Source: Scleroderma bovista (taxonomy: Eukaryota > Basidiomycota > Agaricomycetes > Boletales > Sclerodermataceae). Taken from it: 50,850 bases of DNA. Positions 20,827 to 32,236 of this stretch are shown in pieces (positions within the stretch are counted from its first letter, which is position 1; each line of letters begins with the position of its first letter). Where the stretch lies: NCBI GenBank assembly GCA_037178675.1, contig JAYMGJ010000248.1, positions 1-50,850 on the forward strand, given 5' to 3'. The notes under the pieces are model-generated. The model was not told the DNA's origin. It ran no database searches and saw only the letters and a list, made by a program, of their open reading frames with translations. A program made the position numbers and the translations under genes.

Positions 20827-21407
20827 TGTTGAGAAAGTAGGTGCTTAATCATCACTAGCACATGACTTTCCTAGAGACTTGACACGTGATGTGTCTGGAC
20901 TCAACAACTTCCATGTGATAGTCTATGTCACATGACTGGTTATCAAAGTACCAACTAACCGGAGTCATATTGCTTATCTATGACATCATAGAGATAAGCA
21001 GAGATAATGTTCCTTCCAGAACATTCTTATGGGTCGTTCTAGACCATTTCTTATCTCTTATCATACTTATGACATACTGTGGTGTTCTACGAGGTTCTAC
21101 GAGTTTCCACAGGACTACTATGTTAGGAAGGTACTTATCTGCCTGTCCTATTATGGACATATGGACATTCCATATTTTACATGGTCTGTGTGTGGCTCAG
21201 ACATATAAATACCCTTATGATTCTTAGTATAGAGTAGGATTCTACCCACTGTTTGTCCTCTACTCTTATACAAGAGACTCTCAACCTACCTTTGGTATCC
21301 ACTTCAAGTTTGAACCAACTAACAAGAGTGAGTTAGAACTTCATTATCATTCTTGTTAGGCCAGCTGTGCTTACCTTGTGTCTATACAAGAGCAGTGCTT
21401 CCCATTA
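20827..21407 (+). repeat. Copia 3' LTR
   Basis: 581 bp, the same length as the 5' LTR, ending TTCCCATTA and followed by the CCATC duplication at 21408-21412. Confidence 0.97.
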
Positions 21408-22249
21408 CCATCAACATTCATGAGGCTGTCTCACATGTTTGGATTGCCCTCATAGATGCCCAACTCTGCTTCTCTGAGGTTTATAATGATGCTTCATCTG
21501 ACGAACTCGAGGACCTTAGTTTGATGATCCATTCGCCTCCCCATACTGCCTGCCCCCTCTTGATGAATGGTTTCATATGAGAACCCTGGTGAAATTAAAT
21601 GAATGGCACAGGAAATTTCACCCGCTTAAACCACCAATGTTTATGCCAATGATATACTCAAGTGTCGACATGCAATCTGAATAGAAATGACTACAAAGTT
21701 GCTGGAGTTGAGCTTGTCTTCCGGGGCTTCTTTTCTGCCATGTATCGATACTCACCAGACCTTTTTATTTCAAAGATAGTTTATATAAATGGATGCCCAA
21801 ACACAAGGGACAGAACACACTAGTTTCCGCACTCACAGAATTACGACGCCTCTATTCCCTGCATAAGACATGCAGACGAGTCCCATGTTGGTGACGATTG
21901 CATTACTTGTGTGACTTCGCCTCTGACCTGCAAGCCTGAGAAGGCAAAGAATACCTAGTGAAAGTGCTGCAGGCTGGTAATCATGAATATCCGCTTCACA
22001 TATTCAAGAATCAGAGGGATCCTGCCGGGTTTGCAATGGGGCACCAAGGGCACCTGCTGAAGCTGAGAGTTCGTCTATGTTCATGCGCTCATGACTGGGT
22101 TGTTGCAGAGAATATTTGTGAAGGGGAATCACAAGTTGTGCATAGAATCATCACTGGCCAATCGGGCTGCTTCAATGCATTGTGGGGTTCCACTTGTCAT
22201 CGAACTTATCTGGGGTAGTGGTGTCAGGCCCAGTGGGAATGGTGTTCTG

Positions 22250-22360
22250 GGATTTGGCAGGAAACACGATGACAGGACTGCGAAACACGTGACCACAGCA
22301 AACACTCTCATGCAGCAGGATACATGAGGGAAAAGCAAAGGTACAGAGGAAACTGAGAGC
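22250..22360 (-). repeat. Degenerate inverted copy of the 27.0 kb repeat
   Basis: Its reverse complement (GTCGTGCTCTCAGTTTCCTC, TTCCCTCATGTATCCTGCTG, TTGCTGTGGTCACGTG) matches 27013-27100 with mostly C-to-T type changes. Confidence 0.6.
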
Positions 22361-23195
22361 ACGACTAACAAAATGTGAGGTCTTGGCCCTAATAAACTCG
22401 TCAATCACAATATACTAACGCCCAGCATTCTCCAGCCATTCAATCACTGTCCAAACTCCTATTGCACTCGGGCTACTATCACTTGACCAGTCTTGCAAAA
22501 TGAAAACACCATGTCTCATAGCTACACAACCACATAAGTAAGTATTGTACAAATTACATAGGCAGGTAGGGGACCATGTATGAAGGAACTTGAGATAGAA
22601 ATTAAAGCAATATGTGAGGTGTAGAGGCTGCCAGAACAATGCTGGTTTATCGCACAAAATGACGCAGAGTTGCAAGTGTTCCCATCCGCCAAATGGAGAG
22701 CTGTCACCCAGTGTCACACCTAACTTTACAACTCTGACACTTTGATAACCAAATGCCGTGCAACGACCGCTGAAGGGTAGCAACTTATGTAAGACACTTT
22801 TATGCACTGTGGTGGCTGCTGAGTCACTCCGCCAGTACTCTGCTTGACATTGTCATGCTCTTGCATCACTTCATTGCAATGTCAATCACAATTGAAATGT
22901 CCTCTTGACTGTGTCCAAAAATTTTGTAGGAAGTAGGGAAGTATATGAAGAATCTCATTTCAGCTTTGTATGTTTATCTGGTGTGATTTGATTTCAGCCC
23001 TGACAAGTTGTTCTGAAAATAGCCCCTTTGGAGCAGTAAATGGTGTCCTGCTCGTGTACAGATGTATTTTATTGAAAAAAAAGGATATAACCCTCTTGAT
23101 ATATAGTATAACATGCTCTATGTATGACTACTTGGCTTGGATTGAAGTGTTGTGTGTTGTAGTTAGTGTTTTGCATCTCCGTGTCATTTTGCAAC

Positions 23196-23290
23196 ACCAG
23201 TCAAGTGATAGTAGTCTTCACATTCGTTGCATTGCCCTGCATGAATCACAGTCCTTTTGTTGCATCTCCGCGTCTTGTTCTTCGTCAGAA
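23196..23290 (+). repeat. Degenerate copy of the 27.1 kb repeat
   Basis: TAGTCTTCACATTCGTTGCATTGCCCTGCA and TCCTTTTGTTGCATCTCCGCGTCT here match 27113-27185, where several of the changed positions are CpG instead of TpG/CpA. Confidence 0.6.
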
Positions 23291-23574
23291 ATGATCACAA
23301 AAGGAGACATCAAGCAGCTCATGTAAATTAACAACCAGTCCAACCTGAGCACTTGAGCAGGTCATATCCAAGTTGTCATGCCACCTGTCTTGATAAATGT
23401 CCAAAAATCAAAAGTGATCACAATCATGGTTACTCGAGGGGATCTGCCCTGATTGTAATTTCCCTAGGTCCTGAAAGTGTACAGGCACACCCATGACTGA
23501 TAAGCGACAAAGAACATAGGTATCATCAATTGCACCGAGGCACATAAGCATGTGGATGATCCTGTGAGTAATCA

Positions 23575-26158
23575 GAGAACAGCTTAGGGGTGATATTCGC
23601 AAATTCTTCTGAAGCACTATGTGTAAGCACCATGTCGCACTTGAACACTGAACACGCCGAGTCGTTCGAGCGAAATTGCCCTCGTATTAATTATTCAGAG
23701 CTAACAACAGAAAATGAAATGTAGAGACTTATTCCGAATCTATAGGCAACGCCGTATGTCGTTCAAAAAGGGCCCAATCATTACTCGAAAACTTTGCTGT
23801 ATTGTGAGGTGGATACTTCCCGTTGCGTCTGGCCCAGCATGGTTGCCACTTGTGCCAGCTGTCCGGTGGCGGGGCCGATCGTGGTTTCTCTTTGGCGTAG
23901 GCGACGAGTACTTGATCGCCCTCATTCAGTATACTTGATTCCCACCCTCCCTCCGAGGTTGCGGCATCGCAACACTTCATCGTCCAGTCGTTGATCCCTT
24001 CTACCCATGCTGTATCCTCGGAAGGGCACCAGCCATCGGCGTCGACGGCAGTGTCGAGAGAGCCTGAGCTGGAAGTGGATGCGATGTTGTCGTGGAGCTG
24101 TCGTCCTACGTTGGACTTCTTTGAAGGGGTGGATTGGGGTTCGTCGTTGTGAGCATCGCTCTCCTCCTCCGGCTCCTCTTGTCCCTCCTCTGCATGGTCT
24201 TGGTCTTTGTCTTCGTTGTTTGTGTCATCGAAGGGACCAAGAGCGAGGACGGGAGCGAGAGACGAAGTCATCCGGTATTACTAACTTAGTCCAATGCTTG
24301 TACAGTGTCGTGACTGTGGTAAGCCTTGAATACGCTTGTGCGATACTCTCGTGAGACGCAATTTGGTTGAGAACCGGTCCTAACATGAGAGATTCATCGA
24401 GTGATCTGGCAAATAGCTTTCGTCCAGCGTTAACGACGACATATTGTGGCTGGATGTGGCTCTCGAGGGGGCCGAGCGTGGCAAAAGGGTAGTGATGGGT
24501 GGAGTGCCCTGCAAGGTTGTTTGAATCATTGAAGCGACAGATGGGTGCCTTTAACTCGGGCATAGGCAGAAGATGGTGTCAGGTTCGAATAACTATAAGA
24601 AATGCGTCAATAGGCGAACGTAAACACCACGTAACCCGGTGCAAAGGGCATACCTTGTTCATATTAGTTCGAGAACGACCCGCAAGGGCTTGCGTTATCG
24701 TAGCTTTTCGAGCCTTTTCAAGTCCGAAAGCTCTGGTATGAGCATGAACTGCTTTTTATCGAAAAGGAAGTGCCAATCTGATCTCACTAGTGTTAGATGA
24801 GCGTGGGGATAGAACACAAGTTGGTTACTTTCTAGTGTTACTCACGATGAATCAGGTTGTAAGTCGAATCGAGGTTGAGGTACGTGGGTAGACCCCATGC
24901 ATACTCCAATTTCGTGAGCTAAAAACGGATCAGGACAGGACGTGACAGCGTGAAAGTGGCTCACCTCGGAAGGCCGCGTCGAACTGGGTATCAAGTGGCA
25001 TACGTTCACCGCGTCAGCCAAGTTCGTGAGTAAACATCGACCCTTATGCGGGTCAGCTTCGTATGCCCTGGCCCTCTGTTTTGTGTCTACTGAAGACCCC
25101 CACTTCTTGCGTTTTTCTGGTGTCACATTGTTCTTGGAGGGACGTAGCTCATTGCGCTCCGCATTCGGATCGTAACTTGGGGACTCATCGAGAGAGCGGG
25201 AGTCTGCCTGAATGGATGGAAGAGTCGTCGTCTTGACTTTTCGGCTTGGATTCCTGCGGGGACCATGTGGGGATGGCGGTGATTTGTCAACGATGTTGGA
25301 TGGTGAGGACTCGGGTACCGATTGGGAGATCACTGATAACTGACAATTTAAATCTCACCTCGGCTCCTCTTCCATCTCTGAGTCGCTTTTCGACTCCGAG
25401 TGATTGTCAGCGTCCACCATATGTATCTGCTTGATGTCGACACGTCTTCAAGCCTTGGGCCAGTTCGAACAATACGCGCGACGCCATCACATGACAAGTC
25501 CATCGAGGCTTATGTAATCAACTCTCAGTTGGCTCGCATGCCTTTCTTGACTGTTTCTTCGTTTCTCTGCGGGCTGACGAGGTATCTACATTTGTTTCCC
25601 ATCTTCGCACTCATTTTGGAGTCGGAATCACCCAGGATTGACAGCATTGTATTTTACTTAGTCGGCATCACGCCTCTGCATGTTGAAGATGGCCCACAAA
25701 TACTTGCACCTGCACCCGTTCAATCTCACCCAGCAGTTCCGCCGCCACCTCACGGTGCACAGGTCCAGGCTGCTCCACGCGAAAGACCGAACTACAGACT
25801 GCGACATACACTCAGGGGACATACCCAGTCTGTATCTGCAGTCCTGACGGGGTTCTTCTCGCTTCGTGTGGCACGTAATTCTGCTCTTCGTATGCTTGAG
25901 TTTCTTGTGTGTGGAGTTGCTCACGTCCTGTGATATGTTTCGCGACACATGCAGCTGCGGACAATGTCATCAAAATATGGTCGCCTTTCACAGGAGAGCT
26001 AATCCGCAACCTCAGTGGACACACCAAGGGTCTCTCAGACATCTTATGGTCGAGCGATGGGATGTCGAAACTGTATGTTCGTCTCTACTACACGGGTATA
26101 GTTCATGGAAATGAATCAGATTGAATCATGATGGGTGGACCCCTCAGGGCTTGACAAC
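23575..26158. repeat. Segmental repeat unit 1 (HNH + WDR5-like)
   Basis: Similar throughout to 27740-30298 and, for the HNH half plus the left flank, to 33300-35442. The right limit is set where similarity to unit 2 stops after the shared GGGCTTGACAACAAAA. The left limit is set from similarity to unit 3 (GTGTAAGCACCATGTCGCAC). Confidence 0.8.
23729..25420 (-). pseudogene. HNH_2-type protein gene, copy 1 (frameshifted)
   Basis: The same exon layout as copy 3: exons 25420-25359, 25253-24846, 24782-24654 and from about 24592 leftward, with GT/AG borders conserved. Exon 2 carries CLLTNLADAVNVCHLIPSST, the Cys/His core of the HNH_2 fold. Three lesions are visible: one base missing in exon 3 (129 instead of 130 nt, near 24690), the 13-nt deletion at the start of exon 4 shared with copy 2, and a frame change around 24250. 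Downstream, the conserved C-terminal segment (GWCPSEDTAWVEGINDW ... NDWALFERHTALPIDSE) remains open to 23729. HNH_2 proteins are putative metal-dependent nucleases; this copy cannot encode a full one. Confidence 0.75.
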
Positions 26159-26560
26159 AAAACATTTACTGGGACATGCAAGCTTCGTGTTCTGCGTCAA
26201 CCACAACACTGCATCGACCCTATTAGTTTCCGGTGGATGTGAAGGCGATGTGCATATATGGAATGTCGCCAGAGGTGCATTGTCATGTAGTCTTCTCTTT
26301 GGATCGAGAATGCTTATCGTTACAGGAAAATGCATTAGAACACTCGATGCCCATCTCGACTACACCACTTCCGTGCACTTCAATCGCGACGTATCCCTGA
26401 TCCTCTTTAGGGGCTAATGTACATCCCTTTAGGCTTTATCCATTCCCTGTCGTAGAACCTGCGATAACCGTGTGCAGACGGATATGGGACACAAACGACA
26501 GGGCAATGTCTCAAGACCCTTGCAGAGGGACACCACGCTGCATAGTGTGCCCCGTTCTTC
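25690..26560 (+). pseudogene. WDR5-like WD40 pseudogene, copy 1
   Basis: Divergent from HNH copy 1. It reads RPNYRLRHTLRGHTQS (WDR5 proteins begin their first WD repeat with a similar NY-L--TL-GHT). Later come DNVIKIWSPFTGELIRNLSGHTKGLSDI, HASFVFCVNH--ASTLLVSGGCEGDVHIWNV and KCIRTLDAHLDY--SVHFNRD, matching WD repeats 1-4 of the COMPASS subunit WDR5/Swd3. A stretch near 26500 (IWDT, GQCLKTL) fits repeat 5. About ten bases are missing within repeat 1 (SAV to PDG). About 50 bases present in copy 2 (the THLASASDD blade) are missing near 26065. The frame changes several times. WDR5 is a scaffold for histone H3K4 methylation; this copy is non-functional. Confidence 0.75.
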
Positions 26561-27004
26561 CTGCTCGTCATGCTCGAGTGGCTATTTTGTAGATGAGCGG
26601 GTCAACAACTCCACGGTTTTAGATCCGCTTGAATAAATGCACTCACATTCACAGAGTACTCGCGATCGTTTGATTGGAACGATTACAAGGGAATAATTTC
26701 TTCAATCTCTCCAGTTTCCCCATGGCGATGTCAAAGTTGTCAGTGGATCTCGCAGATGTGACTTGAATCGGTTTGGTTTTCCAAGGTTTCAGCTTAGAGC
26801 GACGATTATTAGGCTGATATTGTTGGTCATGTATGACTCGACGATCGCAAGAGGAATACAGTTGTTGGAATCTTGCACTTGCAGGTCGAAGGCACCAACG
26901 ATGGGAGAGAAAGGCTTGCACAGGTCTGCACCACGTCACGAAGGCCTAGTACATACTAGTACATATGGCGTTTTCCTGTCCAACGTTCCTGACCTCACGT
27001 TTCG
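26561..27004. other. Spacer after WDR5-like copy 1
   Basis: A 96-codon minus-strand frame at 26649-26939 (RRSKLKPWKTKPIQVTSARS) shows no recognised motif. Nothing else is seen. Confidence 0.35.
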
Positions 27005-27600
27005 TTGCAGTGGTCGTGCTCTCGGTTTCCTCTGTACCTTATTTTCCCTCATGTACCCCGTAGCATGGGGGTATTTGCCGTGGTCGCGTGCTTGCTCGTT
27101 CTCGCTTCATGCTCTAGTCTTCACATTCGTTGCGTCGCCCTGCACAAATCGCTGTCCTTTTGTCTCGCGTCTTCGCGTCTCGTTCCTGGTCGACAGCGTC
27201 AGCTGTCCTCGCGTTCGTCATGTCCTTTTCTCGCGTTGTGTCGCTCTTGGTTTGCAGCGTTTGCACCTGTAGCGTCGTGGGGGCATCCGTCCTTTGTGGA
27301 GTCTCCTCGTTGTAGTTTTCGTCGCGTGGATTTTGTCGGGCCATCAGTTGTTTCGCACTGGTCACCCGTCACATGTATGATGTCGTTCGCAGTGTTCGTA
27401 CGTGCAAGTACTGTTCTGGTCGCGTCGTTCTTGGAGTCTTCGCATCGCACGCCGTTTAGTGGCCTCACCTTCTGCTCTCGTTTTTCGTGCCTTTTGTTTG
27501 GAGTTCTTCTCATTCTCTCACGTATGTATTCTGTCTCGCATCTCTTGTCTTTCGTCCTGTCTGTCATGCCGCAACGTCCATTCGGGTGAAGGGAGACTCG
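27005..27600. repeat. CpG-rich dispersed repeat
   Basis: A CpG-dense stretch (TCGCGTGC, GTCGTCGCG, CGCGTCTCG), at least part of which recurs in CpG-depleted form at 22250-22360 and 23196-23290. Long open frames occur on both strands, as expected of stop-poor GC-rich sequence; none has a recognisable domain. A protein-coding origin is possible but unsupported. Confidence 0.45.
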
Positions 27601-27790
27601 AACACACAGTCGGCCGCTGTGCTTCCCGTCCTTTGTCTCTGCGTCTTCCGTCTTACTCTTCTCGTTGTATTGTTGGATGTGTCCCGTTGAGGGGGCGTGT
27701 TGGAAGTCAACGGGCGCGTGCTCGTTTCCCCTACATCAAACACACCGAGTCGCTCGAGTGAAATTGTCCTCTTATTAATTGTGTAGAGAT

Positions 27791-29503
27791 TTATTCCGAA
27801 TCTATAGGCAACGCCGTATGTCGTTCAAAAAGGGCCCAATCATTACTCGAAAACTTTGCTGTATTGTGAGGTGGGTACTTCCCGTTGCGTCTGGCCCAGT
27901 ATGGTTGCCACCTGTGCCAGCTGTCCGGTGGCGGGGCCGATCGTGGTTTCTCTTTGGCATAGGCGACGAGTCCTTGATCGCCCTCATTCAGTATACTTGA
28001 TTCCCACCCTCCCTCCGAGGTTGCGGCATCGCAACACTTCATCGTCCAGTCGTTGATCCCTTCTACCCATGCTGTATCCTCGGAAGGGCACCAGCCATCG
28101 GCGTCGATGGCAGTGTCGAGAGAGCCTGAGCTGGAAGTGGATGCGATGTTGTCGTGGAGCTTGGACTTCTTCGAAGGGGTGGATTGGAGTTCATCATCGT
28201 CGGTATCGCTCTCCTCCTCTCCACTCTCCTCCTCCGGCTCCTCTTGTCCCTCGTCTTGTCCCTCCTCTGCATGGTCTTGGTCTTGGTCATCCTTGTCTGT
28301 GTCATCGGAGGGACCAGAAGGAGCACGGGAGCGAGAGACGAAGTCATCCGGTATCACTAACGTAGTCCAATGGTCGTACAATGTCATGACTGCGGCGAGC
28401 CTTGCACTAGCTTCGTCGCCACTCTTATGAGATGCAACTTGTTTGAGAACCAGCGGAAACATGTAATGTTCTTTGGGTGATCTGGCAAATAGCTTTCGCC
28501 CAGCGTTAACGACGACGTATTGTGGCTGGACGTGGCTCTCGAGGGGGCCGAGCGTGGCAAAAGGGTAGTGATGGGTGGAGTGCCCTGCAAGGTTGTTTGA
28601 ATCATTGAAGCGACAGATGGGTGCCTTTAACTCGGGCATAGGCAGAAGATGGTGTCAGGTTCGAATAACTATAAGAAATGCGTCAATAGGCGAACGTAAA
28701 CGCCACGTAACCCGTACAAAGGACATACCTTGTTCACATTAGTTCGAGAACGACCCGCAAGGACTTTCGTTATGGTGACTTTTTCGAGCTTTTCCAAGTC
28801 CGAAAGCTCCGGTATGAGCATGAACATCTTTTTATCGAAAAGGAAGTGCCAATCTGATCTCACTAGTGTTGGATGAGCGTGGGGATAGAAGATAAGTCGA
28901 TTAATTTCTAGCGTTACTCACGATGGATCAGGTTGTAGGTCGAATCGAGGTTGAGGTACGTGGGTAGACCCCATGCATACTCCAATTTCGTGAGCTAAAA
29001 ACGGATCAGGACAGGACATGACAGCGTGAAAGTGGCTCACCTCGGAAGGCCGCGTCGAGCTGGGTATCAAGTGGCATACGTTGACCGCGTCAGCCAAGTT
29101 TGTGAGTAAACATAGACCCTTATGCGGGTCAGCTTCGGATGCCCTGGCCCTCTGTTTTGTGTCTACTGAAGACCCCCACTTCTTGCGTTTTTCTGGTGTC
29201 GCATTATTCTTGGAGGAACGCTGCTCATTGCGCTCCACGTTCGGATCGTAACTTGGGGACTCATCGAGAGAGCTGGAGCGTTCCTGAATGGATGGAAGAG
29301 TCGTCGTCTTGGCTTTTCGGCTTGGATTCCTGCGGGGACCAGGTGGGGATGGCGTTGACATTGTCAGCGATATTGGATGGTGAGGATTGGGGTATCGATT
29401 GGGAGATCACTGATCACTGACAATTTAGACCTCACCTTGGCTCCTCTTCCATCTCCGAGTCGTTTTTCAACTCCGAGTGATTGTCAGCGTCCACTTGAAT
29501 CAT
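27791..29503 (-). pseudogene. HNH_2-type protein gene, copy 2 (frameshifted in exon 4)
   Basis: Exons 29503-29436 (68 nt), 29329-28922 (408 nt), 28858-28729 (130 nt) and 28668-27791 are bounded by GTGAGG/GCAG, GTGAGT/GAG and GTATGT/TAG. The first exon encodes MIQVDADNHSELKND, the second the RNPSRKAK basic stretch and the CLLTN...VCHLIPSST core, and the third SDWHFLFDKKMFMLIPELS. Phases agree through exon 3. Exon 4 lacks 13 nt between two GAAGATGGT repeats, causing a TAA after 13 codons. The remainder, from ATG at 28639, is an open 282-codon frame with an acidic D/E-rich stretch and the conserved C-terminus. It might persist as two shorter proteins, but is most simply a pseudogene. Confidence 0.75.
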
Positions 29504-29724
29504 GTCGTCTTGGACGGTGCCAGTTCAAAAAGCGCGACGCCATCACATGACATGTCCACCTACACTTATGTAATCAGCTTCCTTGCAGTTGTATCCCTTT
29601 CTTGGCTGTTTCTTCGTCCCTCTGCGGGCTGACGAGGTATCTACATTTGTTTCCCATCCTCGTACTCGCAATCACCCAGGATTGACAGCACGATATTTTG
29701 CTAATTTAGTATCACCCTTCCACA

Positions 29725-30298
29725 TGAATCCACGAGGCATGGACGAATCAACAACAGACGACGATAATGCATCTCAGACGACTGAAGGTGACCCGCAAAT
29801 ACCCGCACCTGCACTTGTTCAACCTCACCCAGCAGTTCCGCCGCCACCTCCCGGTGCACAGATCCAGGCTGCTCCACGCGAAAGACCGAACTACAGACTG
29901 CGACATACACTCAGGGGACATACCCAATCCAATGTATCTGCAGTCCTGACGACACACTTCTCGCTTCGTGTGGTACGTACTTCTGCTCTTCGTATGCTGG
30001 AGTTTCTTGGATGTGGAGTTGTTCATGTCTTGAGACTTGTGATATGTTTCGCGACACATACAATTGCAGACAATGTCATCAAAATATGATCAGCTTTTAC
30101 AGGTGAGCTAATCCGCAACCTCAGTGGATACTCCAAGGGTCTCTCAAACATCTCATGGTCGAGCGATGGGACACACCTCGCTTCTGCATCGGACGATATG
30201 AGTATACGAATATGGAACGTCGAAACTGTACGTTCGTCTCTACTACCCGGGCATAGCTCACGGAAATGATCGGTGGGCCCCTCAGGGCTTGACAACAA
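29725..30298 (+). pseudogene. WDR5-like WD40 pseudogene, copy 2 (3' truncated)
   Basis: ATG at about 29725 (MNPRGMDESTTDDDNASQTT) opens a Pro-rich leader, then RPNYRLRHTLRGHTQS. The same deletion as copy 1 follows repeat 1. An intron fits 29971-30068 (donor GTACGT, acceptor TTGCAG), joining ...LLAS-C to DNVIKI. TGA replaces Trp of KIW at about 30089, and another stop follows. The blade missing from copy 1 is present (THLASASDDMSIRIWNVE). Similarity ends at 30298, so repeats 3-7 are absent. The start ATG is about 220 bp from the divergent HNH start, leaving a short shared promoter region. Confidence 0.7.
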
Positions 30299-32236
30299 AA
30301 GGCTGAAACTTCTCAGGGGGTTGAGGAGCCATGGCGACCACAGAAAGTGGCCTATGGAGTAGAGGTGTTAGGGCACAATGTTGAGACCTGTCAGCGTTGC
30401 ACGGATGACACGAGGTTTCAACATCGCCCCACTCAACCGTAAAAAACAACATGGGCGTTGGAACCACAATGTTTTATTCTCTCTGTGCAATTAATTGTGC
30501 AAAACACTTACCCAATATAGCTATACCGAGGACAGAAACACAGCGGCTAGCGTTGGGCGAGGTCTATGGTATGCTTAAATTCTGTGACTATCTTCTAAGA
30601 GGCGGTCCATAGGAGACTGCGAGTTCCATCGAGTATGGCAATCGAGTTGGAATATACAAACTCACTGACGTTGGCCAATCTGTCCATGATGGATGGTCTG
30701 TTCACCCTCGTCTACTTTGACGTGCTGTTCCTTGGGATCCTGGTATGGTTTGACATGAATGTTATTGAACTGATCACTAGCATGATCACCCCAGTTACGC
30801 CAGATCATGCTAGTGGTTTGGCAATGGCACAACTCACCCCTGAATGTACCATTACCAGTATCACCTTGAACCCAAACCACGATGTCCTCTCGCTTTCAAA
30901 ACAGGTCGATCCTTTCCCCCAGAAAACACACACTTCCTCCACGCTTATCCCACCACAAACACTGGTTCTCAACGGAGCAGTGACGATGGCCTCCTGTGTT
31001 TTCCGTGGAAAGAACCGGCCTTCGGCAATATCCCCATGGAAGCGAGTTTCGTGAAGGTTCTGCAAGATCGGTTGCGAGACTCTAGGGTTGAGACCAAAAT
31101 ATCCCGTGCGTTGATGTTCAGTTCTTTTCTTCGGCAGTTCGTGCACTGAGGTCACCACTGATTACAGTCCTGCATCTATATATTTAGTTTTGGATGCACG
31201 TAATGCCTACCTGCCGACATGCATAGTATAAGTTTCGGACATAGCATCATAAGTCGTATCGAATGTGCCACAATCTCGGTATGACCCTACGCATCTACAT
31301 TACTTGCGTCGCATTATTCTTGCAAGAACCGCCACCGTCGAACAGCCTGCGTACACTAGTCATGCCTATGGGGTGCCACGCTTGTGCATGAAGTACGTCT
31401 GCCTCTGCGCCTCCTCAGGCCCCCACAGCTGCGACTTGATCTGACCCCAGTATGTTTGGACTCCGCCTCATTTATGTGCACACTGGTTCTGACACTTAAT
31501 ATCCGATACCTAATATAGATGGGCAGCCAGCTCTCCCTCCCTGTATCCCCGGTCTGACCATTCACATGTCACTCCTCTTCGGCTTCTTGCTCTGTTTCCC
31601 TCCTGATCTCCTCCTGTCACACGCATCCATGACTGCGCCTACATCCCAGAAACAGCCCATCTCATAGGTACACTCTCCTGCGTGCTCCATCTTCGTTCTG
31701 CGTAGCATTAGTACAGCTGGAGTTTATCCTGTAAACTGGCGAGCCGGATGAAATCGTGCACAGCCTTAATCTGCCTACGAGTGCGGGAACAAGTATATAG
31801 GTAAGTGATTGCAGAGCGGACCAGAAGGAAAAATGGATGACGCCATTTGCGGGAGATCAGGATAGTGTTACGAGTTCTAGCCTTGTTCACCGCAGCCGGT
31901 GGTCTGGTCGAAGTCTGGTCCGCCCACGGCCCGAACACCCAAAGTCTTTGCACTCCTTCGTGGTCCTCGTTTCCGTCATGACCATGACTCGTTATCTGAT
32001 CCCTACGTGCATCTCCCTCTGCACTTCCTCCGCCACGTTCCTTACATGGATTCATCATGATAATGTAAGAGGGTCATGTTGAGATTGGGGCAATGGATTG
32101 ATTTTTCTGCTACTCTACTCAGGCTATATATCTATCAAGTCTTGCGACGTCGGGATGATTTACTTAATTATGAGTGTTCAGCGTGAGCAGAGGGGCAGCA
32201 AAAAGCCAAATTTAGGCGCTTTGCCTATTAAATACC
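30299..32236. other. Unassigned intergenic region
   Basis: No domain is recognised. Overlapping open frames at 30635-31054 (plus, 139 codons) and 30805-31158 (minus, 117 codons) show no motif. The rest, to 32236, is ordinary non-repetitive sequence. Confidence 0.35.

Larger units (their letters stand above)
12514..21407 (+). mobile_element. Ty1/copia retrotransposon, full length but mutated
   Basis: Two 581-bp LTRs (12514-13094, 20827-21407) are flanked by CCATC at 12509-12513 and 21408-21412. Between them lie a primer-binding site, an extra coding region, gag, protease, integrase, reverse transcriptase, RNase H and a polypurine tract, in copia order (integrase before RT). About a dozen differences separate the LTRs (roughly 2 percent), so insertion is fairly recent. 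The coding frames are broken by several stops and at least three frameshifts, so the copy is not autonomous now. Confidence 0.97.
21413..23574. other. Unassigned region with degenerate repeat fragments
   Basis: No gene is recognised. A plus-strand piece at 21413-21690 can be read as protein in two frames (SHVWIALIDAQLCFSEVYND, then PLDEWFHMRTLVKLNEWHRK) and may be a decayed gene into which copia inserted. A 130-codon minus frame at 22415-22807 has no recognisable motif. The stretches around 22250-22360 (minus) and 23196-23290 (plus) are CpG-depleted relatives of the sequence at 27005-27200. Confidence 0.4.
27740..30298. repeat. Segmental repeat unit 2 (HNH + WDR5-like)
   Basis: Tandem, same-orientation relative of unit 1. 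Left similarity starts at ACACCGAGTCGCTCGAGTG and right similarity stops at GGGCTTGACAACAAAA. Confidence 0.8.

Noticed and set aside
22415..22807. A 130-codon minus-strand ORF
   Set aside because: No motif, no paralogue and an amino-acid composition typical of chance; kept only as a mention in the unassigned region.
27005..27589. A 194-codon plus-strand ORF as a gene
   Set aside because: Open frames of similar length occur on both strands of this CpG-rich repeat, with no domain or start context; listed as a repeat.
28627..28668. Alternative splicing to rescue HNH copy 2 exon 4
   Set aside because: There is no AG acceptor in the 29 bases before the open frame that would give the required phase.
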